From positions 1-58,254 of the forward strand of contig DAOUSK010000002.1 in assembly GCA_030627265.1 (NCBI GenBank): 58,254 nt of DNA, in the 5' to 3' direction. The DNA comes from Methylococcaceae bacterium. GTDB taxonomy: Bacteria > Pseudomonadota > Gammaproteobacteria > Methylococcales > Methylomonadaceae. The translations under genes and the position numbers were made by a program. Every line of letters begins with the position of its first letter. Positions within the stretch are counted from its first letter, which is position 1. The notes under the pieces were generated by a model that had not been told where the DNA came from, made no database searches, and saw only the letters and a list, made by a program, of their open reading frames with translations. This document shows positions 8,283 to 19,238 of this stretch, in pieces.

Positions 8283-9068
8283 ATGATTTCTATCCGGAAC
8301 CTGACATTTTCTCGTGGAGAACAAAAAATATTTGATAATATTTCTCTCGATATTATGCCGCATAAAATCACTGCGATTATGGGGCCTAGTGGCGCCGGAA
8401 AAACGACTTTATTAAAACTTATTGGTGGGCAGTTAATACCTGACACGGGTTCCATTACGGTGGATGGAAAAAACATTCACCAATTATCACGCGCACAGTT
8501 ATATACCCTACGCAAAAAAATGGGCATGCTGTTTCAAAGCGGCGCATTACTGAGTGATATGAGTGTTTTTGATAATATTGCCTTTCCTATTAGAGAGCAC
8601 ACTCAATTACCAGAAAACATCATTCATACCCTGGTTTTACTAAAATTAAATGCCGTTGGTTTACGGGGTGCGCGTCATTTAATGCCCAGTGAATTATCGG
8701 GTGGCATGGCGCGGCGCGTTGCAATGGCTCGCGCTATTGCACTCGACCCTGAAGTCATTATGTATGACGAGCCTTTTACTGGACAAGATCCTATTTCTTT
8801 AGGTGTTTTAGTCCGTTTAATTCAAACACTTAATAAAACATTGCAGCTAACCAGTATTATCGTTTCTCACGATGTAGAAGAAACCACCTCCATTGCTGAT
8901 TATATTTATGTCTTATCACAGGGGCAAATTGCTGGCCAAGGCACACCCAAAGAACTCGCCGAATCTGACTCTGAATGGGTGCAACAATTTATGCATGGAA
9001 AAGCAGACGGCCCCGTTCCTTTTCACTATCCTTGCGACTCTTTTACTGCTGATTTATTGGCTCATTAA
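8283..9068 (+). CDS. mlaF: Phospholipid transport ATP-binding protein MlaF
   Basis: ATPase of the MlaFEDB complex, which moves phospholipids between the inner membrane and the periplasm to keep the outer membrane asymmetric. The 261 residues carry Walker A GPSGAGKTT, a Q-loop in MLFQSGALL, the signature LSGGMARRVAMARA, Walker B VIMYDEPF and a switch His in VSHDVEE. The SGALLSDMSVFDN stretch is characteristic of MlaF. First gene of a run mlaF-mlaE-mlaD-mlaB-murA with gaps of 3 to 11 bases or overlaps. Confidence 0.96.
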   Translation: MISIRNLTFSRGEQKIFDNISLDIMPHKITAIMGPSGAGKTTLLKLIGGQLIPDTGSITVDGKNIHQLSRAQLYTLRKKMGMLFQSGALLSDMSVFDNIAFPIREHTQLPENIIHTLVLLKLNAVGLRGARHLMPSELSGGMARRVAMARAIALDPEVIMYDEPFTGQDPISLGVLVRLIQTLNKTLQLTSIIVSHDVEETTSIADYIYVLSQGQIAGQGTPKELAESDSEWVQQFMHGKADGPVPFHYPCDSFTADLLAH

Positions 9069-9071
9069 ATA

Positions 9072-9851
9072 ATGAATTATTTACAACACTTAGGACATAG
9101 CACGCTTAAATCATTAGCTAAACTAGGCCGCGCTAGTTTATTCTTTTATACGATAATAACAGCGCTACCCTATGTTTTAATGCGCCCAAAATTATTAATT
9201 AAACAAATGTTTTCCGTCGGTGTACTTAGCTTTTGGCTGATTATTATTTCTGGCTTATTTGTTGGTATGGTAATTGGCTTACAAGGCGTTTACACCTTAT
9301 CAACTTATGGCGCAGAGGGCTCGCTCGGTATTATGGTTGCCGCCTCGTTAGTCAGAGAATTGGGACCCGTTATTAGCGCCTTACTCTTTGCTGGGCGAGC
9401 AGGCTCTGCTTTAACCGCAGAAATTGGATTAATGAAAACAACCGAACAATTATCCGGCATGGAAATGATGGCAATAGACCCCATTAAGTATATTATTGCT
9501 CCACGATTTTTAGCCGGTTTTCTTTCCCTACCACTCCTCGCCCTACTCTTTAGTAGCTTAGGTATTTTAGGCGGGCATTTAACCGGCGTAGAATTATTGC
9601 ATGTTGATGTCGGTTCATATTGGGTGCAAATGCAAAGTGCCATTGATTTTTATGATGATATTGTTAATGGCATCATAAAAAGCGTTATTTTTGCATGGAT
9701 TATTTCTTGGATCGCACTCTTTGAAGGTTACGATGCACTCCCAACCTCAGCTGGTATCAGCAGCGCAACAACTCGAACCGTTGTTAATTCAGCTTTTGCC
9801 ATCCTCTTTTTCGACTTGCTATTAACCGCTATTATGTTTGGATCAGCCTAA
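9072..9851 (+). CDS. mlaE: Phospholipid transport permease MlaE
   Basis: Inner-membrane permease of the Mla complex, 259 residues with about five or six membrane segments. Family marks include GMVIGLQG, YGAEGSLG, RELGPVISALLFAGRAGSALTAEIG as the conserved coupling region (split here across TM boundaries), and a C-terminal GISSATTRTVV. It starts three bases after mlaF and ends three bases before mlaD. Its partners MlaF, MlaD and MlaB are all adjacent. Confidence 0.95.
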   Translation: MNYLQHLGHSTLKSLAKLGRASLFFYTIITALPYVLMRPKLLIKQMFSVGVLSFWLIIISGLFVGMVIGLQGVYTLSTYGAEGSLGIMVAASLVRELGPVISALLFAGRAGSALTAEIGLMKTTEQLSGMEMMAIDPIKYIIAPRFLAGFLSLPLLALLFSSLGILGGHLTGVELLHVDVGSYWVQMQSAIDFYDDIVNGIIKSVIFAWIISWIALFEGYDALPTSAGISSATTRTVVNSAFAILFFDLLLTAIMFGSA

Positions 9852-9854
9852 ATC

Positions 9855-10313
9855 ATGAATAAAAAATCTACCGAAATTTTAGTCGGCCTGTTTGTTTGCA
9901 TTGGTATTGCCGCTCTTTTTTTTATGGCTCTGCAAGTTAGTAACTTCCAAGCGCTACAAAATAAAGCGAGCTACACCATTACCGCTAATTTTGAAAATAT
10001 TAGCGGCCTAAAGGATGAAGCACTAGTCTCTATGGCGGGCGTTCCTATTGGCCGAGTGAGTAATATCCAATTTAATGCTGATGACTACAATGCAATCGTC
10101 AGCATGCGCATTGACCAGCAATACGCTAATTTGCCAACAGACACCTCTGCTAGCATTTATACGGCCGGCTTGTTAGGCGAAAAATATATCGGCTTAACTG
10201 CCGGTGGAATGGATGAGTTTTTAACTGAAGGTAGCATCATTGAATTAACCCAATCCTCTTTGATTTTAGAGGAACTTATCAGCCAATTCTTATTTAGTTC
10301 TTCGGATAAATAA
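9855..10313 (+). CDS. mlaD: Phospholipid transport substrate-binding protein MlaD
   Basis: MCE-domain protein anchored in the inner membrane by an N-terminal segment (about residues 8-27, VGLFVCIGIAALFFMALQV) with the MCE domain in the periplasm (about 37-117). It forms the hexameric lipid funnel of the Mla complex. At 152 residues it is somewhat shorter than the E. coli protein (about 183), mainly in the C-terminal tail. In enterics the next gene is mlaC, the periplasmic carrier; here only 11 bases separate it from mlaB, so mlaC is absent from this locus. Confidence 0.94.
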   Translation: MNKKSTEILVGLFVCIGIAALFFMALQVSNFQALQNKASYTITANFENISGLKDEALVSMAGVPIGRVSNIQFNADDYNAIVSMRIDQQYANLPTDTSASIYTAGLLGEKYIGLTAGGMDEFLTEGSIIELTQSSLILEELISQFLFSSSDK

Positions 10314-10324
10314 CCCCCTATTTT

Positions 10325-11906
<1,582 letters not shown>

Positions 11907-11919
11907 AACAGGTTTTATT

Positions 11920-12546
11920 ATGCTCACTATTGCTGTATCAAAAGGCAGAATATACGACGATGCGCTTCCCTTATTAGCGGAAGCCAATATCATCCCTATT
12001 GATGACCCTAAAACAAGCCGTAAACTTATTTTAAGAACCAATCATGATAATGTTCAACTTGTTATTATCCGTGCCACTGACGTACCGACTTTCGTAGAAT
12101 ATGGTGCTGCTGATTTAGGCATTGCCGGAAAGGATGTGTTAATTGAACATGATTCAGATAATTTATATGAACCTTTAGATTTAAAAATTGCTTGCTGTAA
12201 ATTAATGACAGCCGCCCCTAAAGGTGCGCCTAATATTTCTGGCCGCGTTCGTGTTGCAACAAAATACATTAAAACGGCTGAACGCTATTTTGCCAGCCAA
12301 GGCATACAGGCAGAAATCATCAAACTATACGGCGCAATGGAATTGGCTCCTTTAGTCGGCTTAGCAGATTGCATTGTTGATGTCGTGGATACTGGAAATA
12401 CATTACGCGCTAATGGTTTAGAGCCACGTGAATTAATCATGGATATTAGCTCTCGCCTTGTTGTCAACAAAGCGTCCATGAAAATGAAGCACTCTATTAT
12501 CCAACCCCTTATTGACCAATTCGAAAAAACACTTGCTGAACGATAA
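11920..12546 (+). CDS. hisG: ATP phosphoribosyltransferase, short form
   Basis: Catalyses the first step of histidine synthesis, joining ATP and PRPP. Starting at the ATG at 11920 gives [16 protein letters not shown] and 208 residues. This is the short HisG type without the C-terminal regulatory domain; enzymes of this type need the HisZ partner, which is not in this window. The PRPP-binding stretch is [15 protein letters not shown]. An upstream in-frame start at 11833 lies inside murA and would add a non-family tail. hisD follows after four bases. Confidence 0.96.
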   Translation: MLTIAVSKGRIYDDALPLLAEANIIPIDDPKTSRKLILRTNHDNVQLVIIRATDVPTFVEYGAADLGIAGKDVLIEHDSDNLYEPLDLKIACCKLMTAAPKGAPNISGRVRVATKYIKTAERYFASQGIQAEIIKLYGAMELAPLVGLADCIVDVVDTGNTLRANGLEPRELIMDISSRLVVNKASMKMKHSIIQPLIDQFEKTLAER

Positions 12547-12550
12547 AACT

Positions 12551-13852
12551 ATGACTCAACCTATCACTCGCCTTAATAGTGCAGACTCCAATTTTCCTGC
12601 ACAATTACAAAAATTACTTGCTTGGGAAGAATCGTCAGATCAAGAAATTCATCAACGTGTATTAGATATTATTAGTAACGTACGTGAAAAAGGTGATCAA
12701 GCCGTTATTGATTACACCAACCAATTTGATCAATGCAATATTAGCCATGCAAATGAACTAGAAATCACGCAAGAGGCACTAAAATCGGCATGGGATAATC
12801 TACCTCAAGATAAAGCCAGTGCCTTAAAAATCGCTGCTGATCGTGTGCGTGCTTATGCTGATAAACAAAAAATGGAGTCTTGGCAATATACCGAAGATGA
12901 TGGCACGATGCTGGGGCAGAAAATAACCCCTTTAGATCGCGCGGGGCTTTATGTTCCTGGCGGAAAGGCAGCTTATCCGTCTTCTGTTTTAATGAATGCT
13001 ATTCCTGCTAAAGTAGCGGGGGTACGTGAATTAATTATGGTTGTGCCAACGCCTAAAGGCATCGTCAATGAACTTGTTTTAGCCGCGGCTTATCTTGCTG
13101 GCGTAGATCGTGTTTTTGCTATTGGTGGTGCGCAAGCAGTGGCAGCCTTAGCTTATGGAACAGAAACTATCCCTGCTGTAGAAAAGATTGTTGGCCCTGG
13201 GAATATTTATGTCGCGACGGCTAAAAAATTAGTCTTCGGACAAGTTGGCATCGATATGATCGCTGGACCGTCTGAAATTTTAATTATTTGTGATGGTAAA
13301 ACTAATCCTGATTGGATTGCTATGGATTTATTTTCACAAGCTGAACATGATGAAGATGCTCAAGCAATACTATTATCCGATGATGCTGACTTTTTAGAGG
13401 CTGTCGCAAATAGTATTGATAAATTACTGCCAGAAATGGAACGTGCTGACATCATTAAAGCCTCATTATCTGCTCGTGGTGCACTAATCCAAGTCAAATC
13501 ATTAGAAGAAGCGGCCGAAGTTTCCAATACTATCGCCCCTGAGCATTTAGAGTTATCGGTTGAAGACCCAGCGGCCTTATGTGAGCATATTCGTAATGCA
13601 GGCGCTATCTTTATGGGGCGTTATACCGCTGAAGCTTTAGGTGATTATTGCGCAGGCCCAAACCATGTTTTACCGACATCAGGGACTGCACGTTTTTCAT
13701 CTCCACTCGGTGTTTATGATTTTCAAAAACGTTCTAGCCTAATCTTCTGTTCCGCAGAAGGGGCAAATACTTTAGGTAAAACAGCTTCAATTTTAGCGCG
13801 GGGAGAAAGCCTAACCGCACATGCTCGCTCCGCAGAATTTCGTTTAAAATAA
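12551..13852 (+). CDS. hisD: Histidinol dehydrogenase
   Basis: Cytosolic zinc enzyme that oxidises L-histidinol to L-histidine in two NAD-dependent steps. The ATG at 12551 gives 433 residues, the expected length. Conserved segments include [54 protein letters not shown] with the active-site Glu/His, and APEHLEL. An in-frame ATG 39 bases earlier lies inside hisG and was not used. Confidence 0.97.
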   Translation: MTQPITRLNSADSNFPAQLQKLLAWEESSDQEIHQRVLDIISNVREKGDQAVIDYTNQFDQCNISHANELEITQEALKSAWDNLPQDKASALKIAADRVRAYADKQKMESWQYTEDDGTMLGQKITPLDRAGLYVPGGKAAYPSSVLMNAIPAKVAGVRELIMVVPTPKGIVNELVLAAAYLAGVDRVFAIGGAQAVAALAYGTETIPAVEKIVGPGNIYVATAKKLVFGQVGIDMIAGPSEILIICDGKTNPDWIAMDLFSQAEHDEDAQAILLSDDADFLEAVANSIDKLLPEMERADIIKASLSARGALIQVKSLEEAAEVSNTIAPEHLELSVEDPAALCEHIRNAGAIFMGRYTAEALGDYCAGPNHVLPTSGTARFSSPLGVYDFQKRSSLIFCSAEGANTLGKTASILARGESLTAHARSAEFRLK

Positions 13853-13869
13853 TAATTATAGGAAATAAA

Positions 13870-14205
13870 ATGACTGATTACCCAGAAAAAACTTGTGACA
13901 TTGACCGTTTAGTTCGCCACCCCAAATTAGTGGAAGCTGCTTTAGCAGGCAGAAAAACACAGCAAAGGCGTGATGGTGTTTACGCCTACCCTAATGAAAT
14001 GTTTGAATTAGATGGCGTCACTTTTATTATGACCGACCTAACTCATGAAACAATTGGAGATATGACGGATGTCTCTGCACAAGCTGAGGGCTACCCTAGC
14101 TTAGATATGTATAAAAACCTAATTCTCAGCATGCACGCTGGCATGGAATGGGATGAAAGTGCACCAGTCTGGGTGCATCACTTTAAACGTGTAGATGCCA
14201 AGTAA
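13870..14205 (+). CDS. ASCH-domain protein in the his cluster
   Basis: Small soluble protein, 111 residues, with features of the ASCH (PUA-like) RNA-binding fold: an early AALAGRKTQQRR stretch, a FELDGVTFIMTDL strand region, then GDMTDVSAQAEGYPSLDMY and a final VHHFKRV strand. ASCH proteins are thought to bind RNA or modified nucleotides, but no role in histidine synthesis is known to me. It lies 17 bases after hisD, after a good AGGAAA site, and overlaps the hisC start by 11 bases, so it belongs to the same operon. Confidence 0.7.
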   Translation: MTDYPEKTCDIDRLVRHPKLVEAALAGRKTQQRRDGVYAYPNEMFELDGVTFIMTDLTHETIGDMTDVSAQAEGYPSLDMYKNLILSMHAGMEWDESAPVWVHHFKRVDAK

Positions 14206-15286
14206 TATGCAGGAACAAGAGCTAATAAGCACTGTCATTCGCCCTGAAGTTAGAGCATTAAGTGCTTATAAAGTTGCTGATGCCAGCGGTTTTATTAAAT
14301 TAGATGCTATGGAAAATCCTTATACTTGGCCCGAAGAAATCAAGCAGGAATGGCTAAAGATCGTTCATGCTGCTGAAATCAATCGTTACCCCGATCCCGA
14401 GGCTAAATCTTTATGCCGCATTTTAAAGCAATATAATAATATACCTGATGAATCCGCCATTTTATTAGGTAATGGTTCCGATGAAATCATTCAACTATTG
14501 CTTATGGCGCTACCTAAAGATTCTTGTGTTATGGCACCAGAACCCAGTTTTGTCATGTATAAGCAAATCGCACTTTGTTTGGGTTTAGATTACCAAGGCT
14601 TACCTTTGCAAGAGAATAGCTTCGATTTAGACCTTCCGGTACTATTAGAATCAATCAAAACTCGGCAACCAGAAATCATTTTTCTTGCTTACCCAAATAA
14701 TCCAACGGGTAATTTATTTGATGCCGATGCCATTAAAAGTATTATATCTACGAGCAAAGGCTTGGTTATTTTGGATGAAGCCTACGCGCCTTTTACCGAT
14801 GCAAGCTTCATTAGCGAACTATCTAATTACAACAATCTATTGGTAATGCGCACTGTCTCTAAATTAGGCTTAGCCGGTTTACGCCTAGGATTTATTGCAG
14901 GTAACAGTGAAATCATCGAGCAATTAAATAAAGTTAGACTACCTTACAATATTAATACCCTGACACAATGCAGTGTAGAGTTTGCTTTATCAAAACCTGA
15001 CATGTTTCAAGAACAAACAAACACCTTACGCAATGAACGCGCTAGGATGTTTTTACAGTTAAGTACCCTACCGGGTATGACTCCCTTCCCTAGTTCAGCT
15101 AACTTTATTTTATTCAGAACACCTAAAGATAAAGCAACTGAAATATTTGCATCTTTAAAAGAGAAAGGCGTTTTAATCAAAAATTGTTCACCCCAAAAAG
15201 GGCTTCTTAGTGACTGTTTACGTGTCACCATAGGAAAGCCAGAAGAAAATAATGCCTTTATAAATGCATTAAAAAGTACAATTTAA
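14195..15286 (+). CDS. hisC: Histidinol-phosphate aminotransferase
   Basis: PLP-dependent class I/II aminotransferase that converts imidazole-acetol phosphate and glutamate to histidinol phosphate. The 363 residues contain IRPEVRALSAY, KLDAMENPY, GNGSDEIIQLL, YPNNPTGN, DEAYAPF and the PLP lysine in TVSKLGLAGLRLG. The start at 14195 overlaps the ASCH gene by 11 bases; a second in-frame ATG at 14207, one base after the ASCH stop, is equally possible. Last gene of the murA-his run; no clear terminator follows. Confidence 0.95.
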   Translation: MPSNMQEQELISTVIRPEVRALSAYKVADASGFIKLDAMENPYTWPEEIKQEWLKIVHAAEINRYPDPEAKSLCRILKQYNNIPDESAILLGNGSDEIIQLLLMALPKDSCVMAPEPSFVMYKQIALCLGLDYQGLPLQENSFDLDLPVLLESIKTRQPEIIFLAYPNNPTGNLFDADAIKSIISTSKGLVILDEAYAPFTDASFISELSNYNNLLVMRTVSKLGLAGLRLGFIAGNSEIIEQLNKVRLPYNINTLTQCSVEFALSKPDMFQEQTNTLRNERARMFLQLSTLPGMTPFPSSANFILFRTPKDKATEIFASLKEKGVLIKNCSPQKGLLSDCLRVTIGKPEENNAFINALKSTI

Positions 15287-15340
15287 TTTATAATAAAATT
15301 TGAATTATAAAAATGCGGCTTCAAAAGCCCGTTGCTCTAC

Positions 15341-15346
15341 TATAAT
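15341..15346 (+). promoter_or_regulatory. Possible -10 box of petABC
   Basis: A perfect TATAAT lies 51 bases before the chosen petA start. No convincing -35 box is found at the right distance, so this is a weak call. Confidence 0.25.
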
Positions 15347-15396
15347 ATCGAGCAAATAAATAATTAATAAGCGATAAATAACGAGGAGTGTTATAC

Positions 15397-15996
15397 ATGA
15401 GCGAGCAAGGCGTAGACAGATCAAAACGCCAATTTCTAACAACGGCTTTAACCGTTGTAGGAGCTGTAGGTACTGGTTACATAGCGGTACCCTTTTTATC
15501 CCAAATGCAGCCGAGTACAAAGGCTAAGGCTGCTGGTGCTCCCGTAGAAATTGATATTAGTAAATTAGAAACAGGTCAATTACTCCGTGCCGCATGGCGT
15601 GGTAAACCTGTTTGGGTTCTTAACCGTACTCCTGAAGTACTAGAAATCCTTGCTTCAGATACAGCAAAATTGAGTGACCCTAGCTCACAAGAGTCTGAAC
15701 AACCTGAATACGCACAAAATGAATTTCGCTCAATCAAACCAGAAATATTTATTGCTGTCGGCTTGTGTACACACTTAGGCTGCTCCCCTACCTTTCGTCC
15801 CGAAATTGCTCCAAATGATCTCGGTGACGACTGGAACGGTGGATTTTTCTGCCCATGTCATGGTTCTGGTTTTGATTTAGCAGGTCGTGTTGTTAGTGGT
15901 GTCCCCGCTCCAACCAATTTAGTTGTTCCTCCACACCGCTATATAACAGAGACACTAATTATTATTGGTGAAATGAATACCGAGGAAAACGCATGA
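15397..15996 (+). CDS. petA: Ubiquinol-cytochrome c reductase, Rieske iron-sulfur subunit
   Basis: Rieske subunit of the cytochrome bc1 complex; its 2Fe-2S cluster takes an electron from ubiquinol at the periplasmic face and passes it to cytochrome c1. The cluster motifs are CTHLGC and CPCHGSGFD. An N-terminal Tat-like anchor reads DRSKRQFLTTALTVVG followed by a hydrophobic stretch. The ATG at 15397 sits eight bases after GAGGAG and gives 199 residues; a GTG nine bases upstream overlaps the ribosome site. petB begins in an ATGA overlap. Confidence 0.96.
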   Translation: MSEQGVDRSKRQFLTTALTVVGAVGTGYIAVPFLSQMQPSTKAKAAGAPVEIDISKLETGQLLRAAWRGKPVWVLNRTPEVLEILASDTAKLSDPSSQESEQPEYAQNEFRSIKPEIFIAVGLCTHLGCSPTFRPEIAPNDLGDDWNGGFFCPCHGSGFDLAGRVVSGVPAPTNLVVPPHRYITETLIIIGEMNTEENA

Positions 15997-17390
15997 AAAA
16001 AAAATACCTAACCGGTTGTGGCACTTGGGTTGTTAACCGCTTTCCACTGACAAAATTATGGAATGACCATATGGCGCAATACTACGCGCCTAAAAACTTT
16101 AACTTCTGGTACTTTTTTGGTTCACTAGCACTCTTAGTGTTAGTCAATCAGTTTATTACTGGTATTCTATTAACCATGAACTACAAGCCAGATGCTGGCT
16201 TAGCATTTGACTCTGTTGAGTACATTATGCGCGAAGTCCCTTGGGGCTGGCTGGTTCGCTACATGCACTCCACGGGTGCATCTGCGTTCTTCATCGTTAT
16301 TTATCTACATATGTTTAGAGGGCTTATTTATGGCTCTTATAAACAGCCGAGAGAGTTAGTCTGGATCTTTGGAATGCTATTATTTGTTGCCTTAATGGCA
16401 GAAGCATTCATGGGATATCTACTTCCTTGGGGACAAATGTCTTACTGGGGAGCACAAGTTATTATCTCCTTATTCAGCGCAATTCCTATCATTGGTGATG
16501 ATTTATCACTTTGGGTGCGTGGTGATTATGTAATATCAGATGCAACCTTAAATAGATTTTTTGCTTTTCATGTTATTGCGATTCCACTCATTTTGATTAT
16601 GCTCGTTTTCATGCATATTGTTGCACTACATGAAGTCGGCTCTAATAACCCTGATGGCATCGACATCAAGAAATCAAAAGATCCTTGGGGACATCCAATT
16701 GATGGCATACCTTTTCACCCTTATTACACTGTAAAAGATATAGTTGGTGTTTCAGTCTTCTTATTTTTCTTTGCGACTGTTATCTTCTATATGCCTGAAA
16801 TGGGCGGTTACTTCTTAGAAGATGCCAATTTCATTCCTGCTGATCCTTTAGCGACACCTGAACACATTTCTCCTGTCTGGTACTTTACGCCTTTCTACGC
16901 TATTTTAAGGGCTATTCCAGATAAGTTTGCTGGTGTTATTGCAATGGGTGGTGCGATTTTTGTTTTATTCTTACTACCTTGGTTAGATCGTAGCCCCGTT
17001 AAATCAATCCGCTATCGCGGTGGCATTTATAAAAAAGCAATTTTAATGTTTGTCATTAGTTTTGTTGGCTTAGGTTATTTGGGGATGCAAGCACCGACTG
17101 CGTCAGCAACAATAATGGCACGTATTTTCACTGCAATGTACTTTGGCTTCTTCCTATTAATGCCAATCTACACACGCTGGGAAAAAACTAAGCCTGTTCC
17201 TAAGCAGCTTACGGAACAGCCGAGTATCGAAGACCGTATTCCTGGTTGGATAGAAACAGCCAATGAAATGGTAAAAGAAGTCCCTGTTGAAAAAGAAGGC
17301 AAAACAGTTCTACAAAAACGCCCCGATGCTTCAGGTATTGCTAAAGTACTTATCCGTACAGCAAAAAACTTAAAATCGAGCCTAGACTAA
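15993..17390 (+). CDS. petB: Ubiquinol-cytochrome c reductase, cytochrome b
   Basis: Central membrane subunit of the bc1 complex with two b hemes and the Qo and Qi quinone sites. The 465 residues contain about eight or nine membrane segments and heme ligands in RYMHSTGASAFFIVIYLHM and RFFAFHVIAIPL...FMHIVALHEVG. The Qo motif is PVWY (in ISPVWYFTPFYAILRAIP) instead of the PEWY of mitochondria and alphaproteobacteria. The last 60 residues form a hydrophilic extension (EDRIPGWIETANEMVKEVP). It overlaps petA by four bases and is one base from petC. Confidence 0.97.
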   Translation: MKKKYLTGCGTWVVNRFPLTKLWNDHMAQYYAPKNFNFWYFFGSLALLVLVNQFITGILLTMNYKPDAGLAFDSVEYIMREVPWGWLVRYMHSTGASAFFIVIYLHMFRGLIYGSYKQPRELVWIFGMLLFVALMAEAFMGYLLPWGQMSYWGAQVIISLFSAIPIIGDDLSLWVRGDYVISDATLNRFFAFHVIAIPLILIMLVFMHIVALHEVGSNNPDGIDIKKSKDPWGHPIDGIPFHPYYTVKDIVGVSVFLFFFATVIFYMPEMGGYFLEDANFIPADPLATPEHISPVWYFTPFYAILRAIPDKFAGVIAMGGAIFVLFLLPWLDRSPVKSIRYRGGIYKKAILMFVISFVGLGYLGMQAPTASATIMARIFTAMYFGFFLLMPIYTRWEKTKPVPKQLTEQPSIEDRIPGWIETANEMVKEVPVEKEGKTVLQKRPDASGIAKVLIRTAKNLKSSLD

Positions 17391-17391
17391 T

Positions 17392-18111
17392 ATGAAAAAA
17401 CTACTACAAATTTGTCTACTACTATTACCCCTAAGTAGCTTTGCCTCAGCTAGTTTTGACTTAGAATCAGCTGATGCTGATTTATCTGAGTCAAAATCCT
17501 TAGCTAATGGTGCAAAGCTTTATGTTGAATATTGCTTAGGCTGTCATTCAGTAAAATATATTCGCTACCTAAATATTGCTGATGATTTTGACATCAAAGC
17601 AAGCACTGTTTTAGAAAATATTGCTCCTGAAGGCGCAGGTATTTACGACAAAATGCTCACCGCTATGAACAGCCGCGATGCTAAAAAATGGTTTGGTACA
17701 ACACCACCAGATTTATCATTAATTGCTCGTTCAAGAGGCGCTGACTGGATTTATACCTACTTAAAAAGTTTTTATGTAGACCCATCAAAACCTTTAGGCG
17801 TTAACAATGCCGTTTTCCCTGATGTTGGAATGCTTAACCCACTTTGGCAACTGCAAGGTGAACAAATCGCAGTGTTTAAAAAAGAACACGGCCAAGAGGT
17901 TATCTCTAAGCTCGTGATCCAAGAAAAAGGCAGCATGACACCAGATCAGTTTGATAAGGCCGTCAATGACATTGTAAACTTCCTTGTTTATGCTGGAGAG
18001 CCTTCGCAACTAGAACGCCGTAGCATGGGAAAATATGTACTACTCTTTATTCTATTATTTGGCATAATCGCCTATTTATTGAAAAAAGAATACTGGAAAG
18101 ACGTACATTAA
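17392..18111 (+). CDS. petC: Ubiquinol-cytochrome c reductase, cytochrome c1
   Basis: Membrane-anchored c-type cytochrome that passes electrons from the Rieske protein to soluble cytochrome c. The 239 residues start with a signal peptide (MKKLLQICLLLLPLSSFASA), carry one heme site CLGCH at about residue 49, a likely heme Met in FPDVGML, and end in a membrane helix (YVLLFILLFGIIAYLL) with a short cytoplasmic tail. Third gene of petABC, followed by a strong terminator 19 bases on. Confidence 0.96.
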   Translation: MKKLLQICLLLLPLSSFASASFDLESADADLSESKSLANGAKLYVEYCLGCHSVKYIRYLNIADDFDIKASTVLENIAPEGAGIYDKMLTAMNSRDAKKWFGTTPPDLSLIARSRGADWIYTYLKSFYVDPSKPLGVNNAVFPDVGMLNPLWQLQGEQIAVFKKEHGQEVISKLVIQEKGSMTPDQFDKAVNDIVNFLVYAGEPSQLERRSMGKYVLLFILLFGIIAYLLKKEYWKDVH

Positions 18112-18130
18112 GCTAACTACTGTTTAGCAC

Positions 18131-18169
18131 AAAAAAAAGCGCAACTTCTTAGAAGTTTGCGCTTTTTTT
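18131..18169 (+). terminator. Rho-independent terminator after petC
   Basis: AGCGCAACTTCT pairs with AGAAGTTTGCGCT around a one- or few-base loop, flanked by an A run upstream and seven T downstream. It can work in both directions; it closes petABC. Confidence 0.9.
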
Positions 18170-18170
18170 A

Positions 18171-18683
18171 TGTGTGAATTCAAGAAGTAAAGTATCATAA
18201 TATTGGTGGACACCGGACACCTGCCCTGGAAATCAAGAAAACAAAGCCTATGAAGCGATGGTTTTTAGTTTTCAAAAAATTCAGTAACACCAATCCAAAT
18301 ATATAAAAACACTTACATGATTATTTTTATATTGGTGCCAGCTTATTGCCTAGGATAGGTAGAGCGATTTTTGAAAACCCATCACTTTATACGTGGAATT
18401 GATATAATATAACTCCCCCCGACAACTGGTCAGGTCATTATTTAATAGAAACATATCATCGAAGCAGGTTTTTGTGCGTAACTGAGGGCGAACTAGGGAT
18501 ATTACAAATCGATCCATAGATACAATTGTACTTATAGATAAAGAGAGAATTATTAATATTTTATGAGGGATCCTGCCAATATTATAAATATGGCACAGAA
18601 AAAAAGAGATGTGTAAATTTGAGTAATTAATCGAGTTCAGTTATTAACTAATAATAACAGATCTGATACTAACAAGATTTCAA
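18171..18683. other. Intergenic region with no gene seen
   Basis: This 513-base stretch is AT-rich with stops in all frames. It contains a partial repeat copy C (18351-18403), a short direct repeat GGACACC-GGACACC near 18207-18221, and a C run at 18415-18420. I see no gene, no tRNA and no recognisable mobile element end. Confidence 0.6.
18351..18403. repeat. Intergenic palindromic repeat, copy C (partial)
   Basis: Left end TAGGATAGGTAGAGCG (18351-18366), then AACCCATCA and ACGTGGAATTGAT. The right half of the element is missing. Confidence 0.6.
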
Positions 18684-18760
<77 letters not shown>

Positions 18761-18774
18761 ATTGAATTCTTTAA

Positions 18775-18802
18775 ATTATACGAAATATTTCTTATCTCTG
18801 AA
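18775..18802 (-). promoter_or_regulatory. Promoter of initiator tRNA copy 1
   Basis: On the minus strand TTCAGA (-35, 18797-18802) and TATAAT (-10, 18775-18780) are 16 bases apart, with the tRNA 5' end 15 bases from the -10 box. Confidence 0.6.
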
Positions 18803-18894
18803 AGGGAGTCCCATTCAAGTAAAAGCTATTAATCGTTAATCTTTTTGATCTACTTCTTAGAAGTAACTTAGTGAATCTAAATTACTAAATCAAC

Positions 18895-18971
<77 letters not shown>

Positions 18972-18984
18972 ATTGATTTTTTAA

Positions 18985-19012
18985 ATTATACCGAAATTAT
19001 TCTAACTTGCAA
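18985..19012 (-). promoter_or_regulatory. Promoter of initiator tRNA copy 2
   Basis: On the minus strand TTGCAA (-35, 19007-19012) is 16 bases from a perfect TATAAT (-10, 18985-18990), 13 bases before the tRNA 5' end. Confidence 0.65.
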
Positions 19013-19238
19013 GTACTAATATAAGTTTATTTAAAGTCACGTGTAGTTCAATCTTTTTCTATCTGACTAAAAATAAGCTTTAACCCATTTATTCAATACA
19101 CCACAGCCTTTAAACTTTTTTGCACTTCACTATAGGCTCAACTACTCCAATTTTTTTTTGATATCTTGTTTATACTAGATGCATTAACTGAATTAGAGTA
19201 TATTTTCTGATTACAGGCTTTAACACGGAGTAAAAACA

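Noticed and set aside
15310-15330. GGCTT/AAGCC hairpin after hisC as a terminator
   Set aside because: The stem is five base pairs and no T run follows.
18204-18222. GGACACC direct repeat as a possible insertion sequence end
   Set aside because: Only a few bases long, with no transposase frame and no matching opposite end nearby.
19013-19238. Cobalamin riboswitch upstream of the uspA-cobU-cobT run
   Set aside because: I could not find a B12-box-like GCCACTG segment or the expected stems in this short AT-rich leader.
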